From SCQX01 sp035720945 (GTDB lineage: Bacteria; Pseudomonadota; Gammaproteobacteria; Burkholderiales; Burkholderiaceae_B), in assembly GCA_035720945.1 (NCBI GenBank), contig DASTNK010000149.1, forward strand, positions 1 through 54,004: a stretch of DNA of 54,004 nt, written 5' to 3'. Under the pieces are notes generated by a model. The model had not been told where the DNA came from. It ran no database searches and saw nothing but the letters and a program-made list of their open reading frames with translations. The translations under genes and the position numbers were made by a program. Positions 24,905 to 33,449 of this stretch are shown here, one piece after another. Numbering within the stretch: the stretch's first letter is position 1; each line of letters begins with the position of its first letter.

Positions 24905-26368
24905 TCACTCCTTGAAGGATTCGGGCTCGACCCATTGCGAGCCGACACTCCCGTAGGGATTCCATGCTCCGTCGCCTGCGCCCGACCGCCTTGACGAGGA
25001 CGGTCCGGGTGATGTGGCCACCGGCACGTTGATCAGTACGGGCTGGGGGAACGCGGACTTCAGAATGGCGCGGCCGCGCTCGATGCGCCGCGCGAGATCT
25101 GGTTGATCGGCGGGAACGACCATGGGGGTGACAAAAATCGCCAACTCGGTCTCATTGCGCTGAAACCGCCGGGAGCCAAACAGCCGGCCTATGATCGGAA
25201 CGCTCCCCAATCCGGGAATCTTGTCTTCATTGCGCGCTTCCTCACGCGACAGAAAGCCTGCGAGCACCAGTGTCTGACCTGATCGCACGTTGAATTCCGT
25301 TGCCGCCCGCCGTGTCTTGAGAGCGGGTCCGCCTGGCGCCGACATCGAGGAATCGACCGAACTGACCTCGACCTCGATGCGTGAACGCACCGCCTGGTTG
25401 TGTTCGATCCGAGGGGTGATGCGCAGCGAGACACCATAAGGTTTGAAGGCGGTGTTCGTGTTGCCATTGGCATCCACTGTCGAATATGGAACCTCGCCGC
25501 CCGCCAGGAATTCCGCCGTGGCGCCACTTCGGGCGAGCAACTGGGGCTGGGCCAGCACCACGGCGGAGCCGGTTTTTGTCATGGCGTTGATTCGTGCCGA
25601 CAACAAGGCGTTCACCCCGAAGTACCCCAATGCACGCGCAGCCGGGAAAGGAGCCATCAACGCGTCTTCGTCGGCGGGACGGCCTGCGAGGCTGCGCGCA
25701 CCCGCATCCCAGACCAGACCCGCGTTGAATCCTCCCCGACTGGAGGGATTCCATTGAACGCCGAGTTCACGCAAACGGTTGCGTGGAACCTCGATGACCT
25801 GCACATCGAGCAGCACCATGCGGTCCCACCCCACCTGGCTGGTGAAATCGAGCAATTGGGGGTACTGCCTGGCAAGCGCTGAAATACGCTCGCGATCCGC
25901 GTCGGAAATGGATTCCCCCTCGACCAGCAACTTATCCCCCACCAGGGACACCCGGACATTGGGCAGACGCTCGAGTACCTTGCGCAATTGACTCTGGATT
26001 TCACGCTGCCCGTCCGGCGCCACCTCGACGAGATAACGGTGAAGACGCCCATCACCGGACCAGACATGAAGGGAGCTCGATCCGTCATGTCTCGCGAATA
26101 GAATCACTTCCTTCTCGTCGGTCGTGACCGCGTTGACAATTTGGCCGTTACCGACCGCGACACGCGCCACATTGGGAACGGGCAGCACACGGACTTCGCC
26201 AACCTGGAGCTTGAGGCGCGTTTCAGACTGTCCGGTGGCTATCCCGTGAAACACCAGGAACGGCACGCACATCAGCAACAAGCACGCGCGGCGAGGCCTT
26301 GCCAACTGCCGGGAAACCTCGACCCCGGGCATCCAAGCGCCGGACTCCGCCAGACTGCGCACCCTCAT
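24905..26368 (-). CDS. cpaC: Tad pilus outer-membrane secretin CpaC/RcpA
   Basis: The secretin forms the outer-membrane channel for the Flp pilus. The 487-residue protein has a signal segment ending near residue 47, the pilus-secretin N domain (LQVGEVRVLPVPNVARVAVGNG) and a BON-like region (IQSQLRKVLERLPNVRVSLVG). The secretin core contains VLAQPQLLARSGATAEFLAGGE and the terminal RSGQTLVLAGFLSREEARNEDKIPGLGSVPIIGRLFGS. The start ATG overlaps the cpaB stop by 4 bases. A C-terminal Pro/Ser-rich tail of about 50 residues follows the secretin core. Confidence 0.96.
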   Translation of the reverse strand: MRVRSLAESGAWMPGVEVSRQLARPRRACLLLMCVPFLVFHGIATGQSETRLKLQVGEVRVLPVPNVARVAVGNGQIVNAVTTDEKEVILFARHDGSSSLHVWSGDGRLHRYLVEVAPDGQREIQSQLRKVLERLPNVRVSLVGDKLLVEGESISDADRERISALARQYPQLLDFTSQVGWDRMVLLDVQVIEVPRNRLRELGVQWNPSSRGGFNAGLVWDAGARSLAGRPADEDALMAPFPAARALGYFGVNALLSARINAMTKTGSAVVLAQPQLLARSGATAEFLAGGEVPYSTVDANGNTNTAFKPYGVSLRITPRIEHNQAVRSRIEVEVSSVDSSMSAPGGPALKTRRAATEFNVRSGQTLVLAGFLSREEARNEDKIPGLGSVPIIGRLFGSRRFQRNETELAIFVTPMVVPADQPDLARRIERGRAILKSAFPQPVLINVPVATSPGPSSSRRSGAGDGAWNPYGSVGSQWVEPESFKE

Positions 26369-27327
26369 GGCCTGGCTCCGGATCCGGATTGCAACAAAAC
26401 CGGATCCTCCCCATCGGCCCCTCGTTCCGATCGCAGCCAGGCACTCACAAGTTCGGGCATGTCGGGAAGATCGAATATCGGCGGGACCCTCGGCGATTTG
26501 GGCGTTGCCGGACTCAATCCAGGCAGCCGCCGGGAGCCGCGATCACCATAAATGACAGGAATGGTCGTCCGCCCGGCGGGCGCGGGCACGGCCACGCCAA
26601 GCAAGCCGGCCAGATCACCGCGAACCGCTTTCTGCGTGGCGCCTCCGTCGGCGGGATGCCGCAAAAGCGCGGTCAGGGTGCCACTGTGGCGGGCGGAGAC
26701 CAGTTTGATGGCGTCCTCGGGAGACACATCGAGCGTAACGGATGAATACGACGCACCCGACATGGCGGGGCGATGATCGGCGACGGGTTTCGCATTGACG
26801 CCGGTGGCCAGAACGAGCACACCTTGCAGCAACGGGGCGGTGATGCGCTTGCGGTGATAATCGAATGACACGTACAGATCGATCAAGTCGCCGGGTTCCA
26901 ACAGACCGGAGACCGAGTTGATGACGTCAACGGGAATGGTCATGGCTCGTCGCCCCTTTTCGAGGCGGTTGGAGAACGGACTGGCCTGGGCGTGTGCGGC
27001 GTGCGCCGGCAGGATAGAATCTCCCGCACGCAACGCCGACCGTAGAATGGATCCGGAAATCTCGGTGAAACGCTCAGGCGCGAGACTGGTGCTTGACACC
27101 ATGGAAGCGGGAAATTCACGGACGGCGACATTGTCCGGACCAAGCCGCGTGCCTGCGGGAAGATCATGGGCGGCCACGACACGTCGAGCCATGGGTATCT
27201 TCGCCTGGTCCTCGATTTGCCGCACGCGCGACCGCAAATACTGTTGCATGCTCAGCGCGGCCACTCCTCCCGCACACACGGCCAAAACCAGCATGATGAG
27301 GGATCGACTGGACATGATCGACCGCAT
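26365..27327 (-). CDS. cpaB: Tad pilus periplasmic assembly protein CpaB/RcpC
   Basis: CpaB-family proteins sit in the periplasm and help the secretin work. The 320-residue product has one N-terminal transmembrane segment (about 9-26), a SAF domain (ARRVVAAHDLPAGTRLGPDNVAVREFP) and the CpaB core LEKGRRAMTIPVDVINSVSGLLEPGDLIDLYVSF. The start ATG is preceded by AAAGGAGACACCG, a strong ribosome site. The C-terminal 70 residues are Pro/Arg-rich and poorly conserved. Confidence 0.95.
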   Translation of the reverse strand: MRSIMSSRSLIMLVLAVCAGGVAALSMQQYLRSRVRQIEDQAKIPMARRVVAAHDLPAGTRLGPDNVAVREFPASMVSSTSLAPERFTEISGSILRSALRAGDSILPAHAAHAQASPFSNRLEKGRRAMTIPVDVINSVSGLLEPGDLIDLYVSFDYHRKRITAPLLQGVLVLATGVNAKPVADHRPAMSGASYSSVTLDVSPEDAIKLVSARHSGTLTALLRHPADGGATQKAVRGDLAGLLGVAVPAPAGRTTIPVIYGDRGSRRLPGLSPATPKSPRVPPIFDLPDMPELVSAWLRSERGADGEDPVLLQSGSGARP

Positions 27328-27351
27328 CGGTGTCTCCTTTGGGTGTTAACA

Positions 27352-28074
27352 CTAACCACGGAATTGGACGAACAACGCGCTTCCGGAAACGTCTGGCGTG
27401 ATCTCGAACATCAAACGCGACCGCTCCCGCGCCCAAACCTCCATCTGTCCGGACTGGCCGCCGGGCTCACCCGGCATACGCGACCAGCCAAGGCCCACAA
27501 GCCGCTCCCTGACGGCATTCCCGGCGGCGGCAGGGGGCTGCGACAGGCGGTGGATGCTTTGACGCACTGTCATTCCGGCCTGGGTCAGTGTCTGGTCGAA
27601 ATACAATCCGGACCCCTCCGGCAGCCAGTCGGGAGCGGCCCCCACGGCCGGCGTCGGCGAACCCTTGTCGGCCAGTGGATTCAAAGGCATGGCGGAGACC
27701 AAGCCTTGCGCCCCGCTCGACTCGGGTCCGATGTCGGCCACCCAATGCCAACCATTGCGCGCACCGGACAGCACTACCCGGTCCTTGAAAGCCAGAACCC
27801 GGTCGAACATACCGGACTCACGCGCGAACGCCTCGGCCGTGCCATACACAGACATCCGTGAAAAGAACGTCCGGTAGTGCACGGACACGCCTCCGAGTGC
27901 CATTGTCGTCATGTCCTGCCACGAAACACGTACTTGTGTTTTCAACACACTAAAGCCCGAGCCGACCGGGTCACCGTCCGCAGCGGGTGCCGCAGTGGCG
28001 GAAAGCAGGAACAGCAGCAGGCACGCGACCCGCCTGGCCGAAGGAACGCCCGAAAGAATCCCGCACGCTTTCAT
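27352..28074 (-). CDS. exported protein of unknown function in the Tad operon
   Basis: A 240-residue protein from the ATG at 28074 with a signal peptide (KACGILSGVPSARRVACLLLFLLSATAAPAADG; cut expected after APA). The mature part is mixed alpha/beta with no motif that I recognise. Conserved-looking pieces include WQDMTTMALGGVSVHYRTFF and GWHWVADIGPE. The ATG overlaps the stop of the TadE-like gene by 4 bases, and the longer upstream reading was rejected. It lies between the pseudopilin genes and cpaB, where Tad loci often carry lineage-specific periplasmic accessory genes. Confidence 0.8.
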   Translation of the reverse strand: MKACGILSGVPSARRVACLLLFLLSATAAPAADGDPVGSGFSVLKTQVRVSWQDMTTMALGGVSVHYRTFFSRMSVYGTAEAFARESGMFDRVLAFKDRVVLSGARNGWHWVADIGPESSGAQGLVSAMPLNPLADKGSPTPAVGAAPDWLPEGSGLYFDQTLTQAGMTVRQSIHRLSQPPAAAGNAVRERLVGLGWSRMPGEPGGQSGQMEVWARERSRLMFEITPDVSGSALFVQFRG

Positions 28075-28811
28075 GGCGCGTCTCCGGTTCCGCCCAGGTG
28101 ATACGCAGGCAGCCGCCCAGCCCAGGGTTCGAGCCAATCGAACAGCGGCGCATCCCGCCCCCAGCTCTCGTCGACAGGGCCTGAGACAATGGCTGTGCGC
28201 CGCCCAAGCGAATAGGATGTTTGAGCCATATCGGCCCACCCGGGTCCCGACCGGGCCACCCGCCGTTGCGCCGAGACATCGTCGGAGGCGTGCGCCGCGT
28301 CCACCAGAATGGCGACGCCACGATCCAACGATGGGTATGGCGCTAGCCAGGCGGGCCTGACCCTCCCGGGGAGGGCCATCTGGTTTGAAATGGAAACACC
28401 GGTCTGAGCCATCAGGATGCCCCATTCATCGATCCGCAGACCATGCCGCAACGCGGACGCTTCCTGGTCAACACCACCCGGATGCGCGGCCACATCCAGG
28501 TCGGACAGCGCCGATACCGATAATCGCACTTGCGATCCATCGGAGATGAGCCGCGTGCCATTCGACCGGGCCCACTGATGCGAAGGGCCGGAAAAGAAGT
28601 GACGGATAATCTGCGACAACGGGCGCAGAGCTGGGTCGCGGGTAAGCGAAAACGCGGCGAATCGGCTGGCGTGGGCCGACTGCAAGGCAATATCCTGTAG
28701 CCGGCCGAGCCAAGGGATGACCATGAATATTCCCCCCAGCGCGAGCATGATCACCAGGCTTTCGAGGAGGGCTTGCCCCGCGCATGCATGGCTGGAACCG
28801 GATGGCCTCAT
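28071..28811 (-). CDS. TadE/TadF-like pseudopilin
   Basis: A 246-residue protein with a prepilin-type N-terminus: a short basic leader, then Gly12-Gln13 followed by ALLESLVIMLALGGIFMVIP. This fits the Flp-type G/XXXXE cleavage rule, with Glu at position +5 and a hydrophobic helix. The rest is a periplasmic domain with no recognised fold. TadE and TadF are minor pilins needed for Flp assembly. It overlaps both neighbours by 4 bases (ATGA), so it is translated as part of a coupled series. Confidence 0.82.
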   Translation of the reverse strand: MRPSGSSHACAGQALLESLVIMLALGGIFMVIPWLGRLQDIALQSAHASRFAAFSLTRDPALRPLSQIIRHFFSGPSHQWARSNGTRLISDGSQVRLSVSALSDLDVAAHPGGVDQEASALRHGLRIDEWGILMAQTGVSISNQMALPGRVRPAWLAPYPSLDRGVAILVDAAHASDDVSAQRRVARSGPGWADMAQTSYSLGRRTAIVSGPVDESWGRDAPLFDWLEPWAGRLPAYHLGGTGDAP

Positions 28812-30112
28812 GGTTGTTCTCCGGATCGAGGCGCAACGAGTCGAGCCTGCCAGTAAGGATGAAACAGGTTGGCCTGTTCAAGCCGGCCGTCGGCTCTCGC
28901 GGTTGGCCGAGCGAAGAACGTCTCGGCGGCGCTGCGTGTCACCAATCCCAGGCCTCGAGGCCCCGGATGGCGCAATGTGACGTCGAAACGAAGCGCTTGC
29001 CTGTCTTCTTCAAGATCCAGATATGATGGCAAGCCGGAACCCCGCCAGCGATGTGCATTGGCCACCGCTCGGGAATCCGCCAACGGATTGGAATCCCCTG
29101 CAATCAGGTCCCAGTCGGTGGCCTGACGAACCCACCGCCAGAAATCCTGCGAAGAGAAGTCGTCGGGTGGAGTATCGATATAAGGCGAACCCAGGGTCTG
29201 CCCGGCGGCACTCGGTATCCAGCCCCACCCCATCGGATACTCACGCCTGTAGCAACCTATCCAGCGATTGGCCCGGAGCGCATGAAAAGACTGGGTGTCG
29301 ATGGATTGCCAGCGGCCGCTGGAATCGAGTTCGGTGACGCCGCGCCGCCGCAACTCATGGCGCAATCCGGGGCAGCGCGCATCCACCATCCATGGGTTGA
29401 CGGCCGTATGGTTGCGGGGCCCCAGGAAACGGTACAACTCGGCAACTTGCTGGATGAGCGGGCGGAGATCACGACCGGCGGAACGCGTCTGGAGAAACCC
29501 CTGCCAGTTGTCGCCCGTGATCGTCACATCATACGTGCCATCCACACCCGGCTCCGTGTGACGCAGCCCGTTTTGCCTGAGCACAGCCTGAATGACCTGC
29601 CATCGAGCCGCGGGAAGGCTGTTTGCCACGGACCGCTGCACATGACCAAAGACACGCATGACGAAATCATCATGTGCCGCGTATGCTCGGGCCAGTTCGC
29701 CATCCGTGTCCGCCAGGGAAGCCAGCCCCAACGCGCCACGAGAGGCCGCATACGCCGCCCCATGGGCGGCGCCGAACAACATGGCGACAAGGGGCGCCGG
29801 AGGATTGCCGATGCCCGCCTGGCGTGCCTGGGTGGTGCTGAAAGCCGACCAGGACCCGAGCGTCACCAGGTGTGCCATGGCGATCTGGTGGCCAATCTGC
29901 GCGGTATTCAGGTAAGCCAGCATATTCAGCGCGCGCGCCTGGACAAGCGCGCCGCTATAGGCTGCGGCATCGAGCGCATGCACTTGCCCCGACCGCGCGC
30001 CGACGACTTGCGCGGTCGAGAAATACCGCACGAAGGCAATGGACGCCACACCCGCCAGCAACATGCCAAGCACCAATGCCTGCCCGCGTTGCGACTGTTT
30101 GTCGGGCTTCAT
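28808..30112 (-). CDS. TadG-like membrane-anchored pilus protein
   Basis: A 434-residue protein with a basic leader and one N-terminal hydrophobic helix (RGQALVLGMLLAGVASIAFV), followed by a large periplasmic domain. The start resembles TadE/TadG pseudopilins, but the +5 position after the Gly is Leu, not Glu. The helix is followed by AQVVGARSGQVHALDAAAYSGALVQARALN, a segment typical of TadG-type proteins (loss of the second helix, then a helix rich in Ala). No von Willebrand domain is obvious. It is coupled by 4-base overlaps on both sides. Confidence 0.75.
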   Translation of the reverse strand: MKPDKQSQRGQALVLGMLLAGVASIAFVRYFSTAQVVGARSGQVHALDAAAYSGALVQARALNMLAYLNTAQIGHQIAMAHLVTLGSWSAFSTTQARQAGIGNPPAPLVAMLFGAAHGAAYAASRGALGLASLADTDGELARAYAAHDDFVMRVFGHVQRSVANSLPAARWQVIQAVLRQNGLRHTEPGVDGTYDVTITGDNWQGFLQTRSAGRDLRPLIQQVAELYRFLGPRNHTAVNPWMVDARCPGLRHELRRRGVTELDSSGRWQSIDTQSFHALRANRWIGCYRREYPMGWGWIPSAAGQTLGSPYIDTPPDDFSSQDFWRWVRQATDWDLIAGDSNPLADSRAVANAHRWRGSGLPSYLDLEEDRQALRFDVTLRHPGPRGLGLVTRSAAETFFARPTARADGRLEQANLFHPYWQARLVAPRSGEQP

Positions 30113-30390
30113 TGCCCGCCTCCGGCGTTTCCGGTGAACGATTTCAAACTGCGCGCCGCGGTTTGGGTGGCGGCCGCATCAGCCGCCGATTGAGCGGCGC
30201 GCGACTGTTCCGACCCATCTTCACCGGCGAGCTCCCGGGCCATCGCGGCCGTCTGGGACCGCACAACCTGGCCAAAAGACTGGTAGACCGCTATGGCCGC
30301 CACGGCAACCAACGCGACGATGACAATGTATTCGGTCATACCTTGGCCGCCTTCCCTGGCGCGGATATTCTGTTTCGCCACCCGCCGCAT
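30109..30390 (-). CDS. Flp-family pilin (probable major pilin of the Tad operon)
   Basis: A 93-residue pilin, the first gene of the Tad operon. The leader MRRVAKQNIRAREGG is followed by QGMTEYIVIVALVAVAAIAV, matching the Flp processing rule G/XXXXEY (cleavage after Gly15, Glu20, Tyr21). The mature part has an Ala/Gln-rich tail ending NAGGGQ, so it is longer than the 50-60-residue Flp of Aggregatibacter. I use the ATG at 30390, where the leader begins; upstream codons add an unrelated segment. The stop overlaps the next gene by 4 bases. Confidence 0.85.
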   Translation of the reverse strand: MRRVAKQNIRAREGGQGMTEYIVIVALVAVAAIAVYQSFGQVVRSQTAAMARELAGEDGSEQSRAAQSAADAAATQTAARSLKSFTGNAGGGQ

Positions 30391-30678
30391 AGCCACCCCC
30401 GACCATTCAAACCCATGTTGGATCACAGTGTGGCCGGCAACCCCCGGTGCCGCAATCCGCAGATACCGACCTGGGCAAATCGCGAACAGCGCGATCCCAT
30501 GTATCCACTTCGCCACGGTTCGGCCGGCTTCCATCCGCCGCGATCACACGATTGTCGACAGCGCCACGCCCTTCTGAAATAATCGATCGGTTGATCCACC
30601 CCCGGGCCCCGCATGACGGGTGCCTGGTGGACGACATCAACACATGGTTCACAAAATCAAATTCAACCAGGAGACAAG

Positions 30679-31995
30679 ATGAGTTCCATTCCCACACAGC
30701 CGGGGGCGGCGTTCGACGACGCCCCGTCGGCACTCGAGAAAGCGGCCTATCGCAAGGTAAGCTGGCGGCTGATTCCGTTCCTGCTGGTGTGCTACATCGT
30801 GGCCTACCTGGACCGGGTCAACGTGGGCTTCGCCAAACTGCAGATGCTCAGCGACCTGCACATGAGCAACGCGGTCTACGGCCTGGGCGCGGGCATCTTC
30901 TTCCTGGGCTACTTTCTCTTCGAAGTGCCCAGCAACGTGATCCTGCACAAGGTCGGCGCGCGCATCTGGATCGCCCGCATCATGATCTCCTGGGGCATCA
31001 TCTCGGGCCTGACCATGTTCGTGACCACGCCGACCATGTTCTACGTCATGCGCTTCCTGCTGGGCGTGGCGGAGGCGGGGTTCTTCCCCGGCATCATCCT
31101 GTACCTGACCTACTGGTATCCGGCCGAACGGCGCGGCACCATGACCGCCTGGTTCTTGTCGGCCGTGGCCCTGTCCGGCTTCATCGGCAGCCCGCTGTCG
31201 GGCTGGATCCTGGAAGACCTCAGCGGCGCGCATGGCCTTGCCGGCTGGCAGTGGATGTTCCTGCTGGAAGCCATCCCGTCCATCGTCATCGGCTTCATCA
31301 CGTTCTTCTATCTTGACGACCGCATCCACCATGCCAAGTGGCTGAGCCAGGAAGAGAAAACCCTGCTCGAGCGCAACATCGAGGCCGATACCGCCGACAA
31401 GCACGATCTGCCCCTGGCCCAGGTCTTCAGCAACCCCCGCATGTGGGCCATGAGCCTGATTTATTTCTCGTTCGTCATCGGCCTGTATGGCGTCAGCTTC
31501 TGGCTGCCCACCATCGTCAAATCGACCGGCATCACCGATTCGCTGAGCATCGGCCTGATCACCGCCATTCCCTATGGCTTCGCCGTAGTGGCCATGATCC
31601 TGGTGGGCCTGCGCTCCGACAAACATCGCGAGCGCCGCTGGCATATCGCCATTCCGGCGGTCATCGGGGCGGCCGGGCTGTACCTGAGCACGGTCTGGGC
31701 GCACCAGACGACGCCGGCCATCATCGCCCTGACCTTCGCCCTCATGGGCATCATGGTCGTCCTGCCGCTGTTCTGGAGCCTGCCCACCGCCATTCTGGGC
31801 GGCACCGCCGCGGCCGCGGGCATCGCCATGATCAACTCCCTGGGGAATCTGGCGGGGTTCTTCGGACCCACGCTGATCGGCTACCTGAAAACGACCACCC
31901 ATTCCACCAATAGCGGCATCTATGTGTTGGCGGCGTTCATGGTGCTGGGCGCGCTCATCACGCTGGCCATGCCGTCGAAACTGGTCGACAAATAA
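30679..31995 (+). CDS. MFS transporter, anion:cation symporter (ACS) family
   Basis: A 438-residue, 12-helix major facilitator. Family signatures are RLIPFLLVCYIVAYLDRVNVGFAKLQM in helix 1, GVAEAGFFPGIILYLTYWYPAERRG at helices 4-5, and WQWMFLLEAIPSIVIGFI. These place it with the ACS family, which carries aromatic or sugar-derived organic anions such as phthalate, 4-hydroxyphenylacetate, tartrate or glucarate; the substrate cannot be read from sequence. AGGAGACAAG precedes the ATG at 30679 and decides it over the in-frame start at 30613. It converges on a FAH-family hydrolase gene, a common partner in aromatic-acid catabolism. Confidence 0.93.
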   Translation: MSSIPTQPGAAFDDAPSALEKAAYRKVSWRLIPFLLVCYIVAYLDRVNVGFAKLQMLSDLHMSNAVYGLGAGIFFLGYFLFEVPSNVILHKVGARIWIARIMISWGIISGLTMFVTTPTMFYVMRFLLGVAEAGFFPGIILYLTYWYPAERRGTMTAWFLSAVALSGFIGSPLSGWILEDLSGAHGLAGWQWMFLLEAIPSIVIGFITFFYLDDRIHHAKWLSQEEKTLLERNIEADTADKHDLPLAQVFSNPRMWAMSLIYFSFVIGLYGVSFWLPTIVKSTGITDSLSIGLITAIPYGFAVVAMILVGLRSDKHRERRWHIAIPAVIGAAGLYLSTVWAHQTTPAIIALTFALMGIMVVLPLFWSLPTAILGGTAAAAGIAMINSLGNLAGFFGPTLIGYLKTTTHSTNSGIYVLAAFMVLGALITLAMPSKLVDK

Positions 31996-32046
31996 CGCGC
32001 CCGAGACGACCCATTCAATGCGGTGCACGTGCGCCGCGAAGCAAAC

Positions 32047-32089
32047 AAAGCGGCCCCGTCGAGTTCAGACGGGGCCGCTTTGCTTTGGG
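32047..32089. terminator. strong bidirectional terminator between the MFS and FAH genes
   Basis: AAAGCGGCCCCGTC pairs perfectly with GACGGGGCCGCTTT across a 7-base loop (14-bp stem, 32047-32081), followed by TGCTTT on the plus strand. The A/T flanks make it usable from both strands, as expected between convergent genes. Confidence 0.9.
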
Positions 32090-32181
32090 TCAGTGCGTTG
32101 GGTCAGTACCCTTGGCCCGAACCGGGATACCGCGCGACCAGGTGCGCCCTCAGCACCGGCCCCGAGAAGGCCAGGGTTGGA

Positions 32182-32877
32182 TCAGTGCACCCGGACCTTC
32201 AGTTCGCCCAGACCTTCGACTGCGCCGACCATGGTGTCGCCCGCGACCACGGGACCGACGCCTTCAGGCGTGCCGGTGAACAGGATGTCGCCCGCCTTCA
32301 GTTCGAACAGGCCGGACAGAAAAGCGATGGATTCGGCCACAGTCCAGATCAGGTCGGACAGATCGCCGGACTGTTTGCGGGTGCCATTGACGCTCAAGGT
32401 GATGGCGCCGGATGCGAGCGTGCCGGTTTTTTCCAGAGGATGAACCGGGCCGATGGGCGCCGAGCAGTCGAAGCCTTTGCCGACCTCCCAGGGGCGGCCC
32501 TGCTTCTTCGCCGCCCCCTGCAGGTCGCGGCGCGTCATGTCCAGGCCGATGGCGTAACCCCAGACACATTCCGCCGCTTGCTCGACGGTGAGGTCACGCC
32601 CGCCTTTGTGCAGCACCACGACCAGCTCTATTTCGTATTGCAGGTCGGCGGTCTTGGGCGGGTACGGGATGGAGCCGGTCTGGCCGTCGGCAACATTGAC
32701 GATGGCATCGGCCGGCTTGCAAAAGAAAAACGGGTCTTCCCGGCCGGTGAACCCCATTTCGCGCGCATGCGCCGCATAATTGCGGCCCACGCAATACACG
32801 CGCCGCACCGGGAAACGGGCTGCGGAGCCAACGACGGCCAGCGTTGCGGCGGGTTCGACAGGAACGATGGTATCCAT
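32182..32877 (-). CDS. fumarylacetoacetate hydrolase family protein (fumarylpyruvate hydrolase-like)
   Basis: A 231-residue FAH-fold hydrolase that cleaves C-C bonds of acylpyruvates with Mg2+/Mn2+. Visible motifs are VYCVGRNYAAHAREMG at the N-terminus, FFCKPADAIV, LQYEIELVVVLHKGG (metal-binding Glu pair), GYAIGLDMTRRDLQ (metal Asp) and GDILFTGTPEGVGPV. Length and motifs match fumarylpyruvate hydrolases and short FAHD1-like oxaloacetate decarboxylases; I cannot choose between them. It follows ppa by 3 bases, so the two are co-transcribed. Confidence 0.9.
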   Translation of the reverse strand: MDTIVPVEPAATLAVVGSAARFPVRRVYCVGRNYAAHAREMGFTGREDPFFFCKPADAIVNVADGQTGSIPYPPKTADLQYEIELVVVLHKGGRDLTVEQAAECVWGYAIGLDMTRRDLQGAAKKQGRPWEVGKGFDCSAPIGPVHPLEKTGTLASGAITLSVNGTRKQSGDLSDLIWTVAESIAFLSGLFELKAGDILFTGTPEGVGPVVAGDTMVGAVEGLGELKVRVH

Positions 32878-32880
32878 GGT

Positions 32881-33420
32881 TTATTTCTCCTTGCGTGCTT
32901 TCTTGTAGCGTTCCACGCCATCGAGGATCTCTTTGTGTGCCGCCTCGACACCCTCCCAGGCCTTGACCTTCACCCACTTGCCCTTTTCCAGATCTTTGTA
33001 GTGCTCGAAGAAGTGCTGGATGCGGGCCGTTTCAGCGGGCAGGTCTTCAGGCTTGCTGATGTGGCTGTACGGGGGGTACAGCTTGTCGACCGGCACGGCC
33101 AGCAATTTGGCATCGCCACCCGCCTCGTCGTCCATCTGCAGGACACCCACCGCGCGTGCGCGGATCACTGCGCCGGAATTGACGGGGAATGGCGTGAGGA
33201 CCAGAACATCGACCGGATCACCATCATCCGAGATGGTTTCCGGGATATAGCCGTAATTGCACGGGTAGTGCATGGCGGTGAGCATGAAACGGTCGACGAA
33301 CACCGCGCCGGAGGCCTTGTCGACCTCATATTTGACAGGCACCGAATTCATGGGGATTTCGATGACGACATTGAACTCTTGGGGCAGCTTGGCCCCGGCG
33401 GGTACGCGATCTAGGCTCAT
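32881..33420 (-). CDS. ppa: inorganic pyrophosphatase (family I)
   Basis: Ppa hydrolyses pyrophosphate, pulling biosynthetic reactions forward. The 179-residue product has FNVVIEIPMNSVPVKYEVDK, then the metal-site motif DGDPVDVLVLTPFPV and QMDDEAGGDAKLLAVPVD; these Asp residues bind Mg2+. Length is typical for bacterial hexameric family I enzymes. It lies 29 bases after hemY and 3 before the FAH-family gene on the same strand. Confidence 0.98.
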   Translation of the reverse strand: MSLDRVPAGAKLPQEFNVVIEIPMNSVPVKYEVDKASGAVFVDRFMLTAMHYPCNYGYIPETISDDGDPVDVLVLTPFPVNSGAVIRARAVGVLQMDDEAGGDAKLLAVPVDKLYPPYSHISKPEDLPAETARIQHFFEHYKDLEKGKWVKVKAWEGVEAAHKEILDGVERYKKARKEK

Positions 33421-33449
33421 GGTGTGGGACTCTGGGTTGAGAAAAGGAT

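Noticed and set aside
30649..32028. 459-codon open frame antisense to the MFS gene
   Set aside because: It mirrors the codon pattern of the real transporter gene, its product is Gln/Asp/Arg-rich with no family likeness, and it has no ribosome site.
32023..33414. 463-codon open frame antisense to the FAH-family and ppa genes
   Set aside because: It spans two well-supported genes on the other strand and shows no recognisable motif; it is a high-GC shadow frame.
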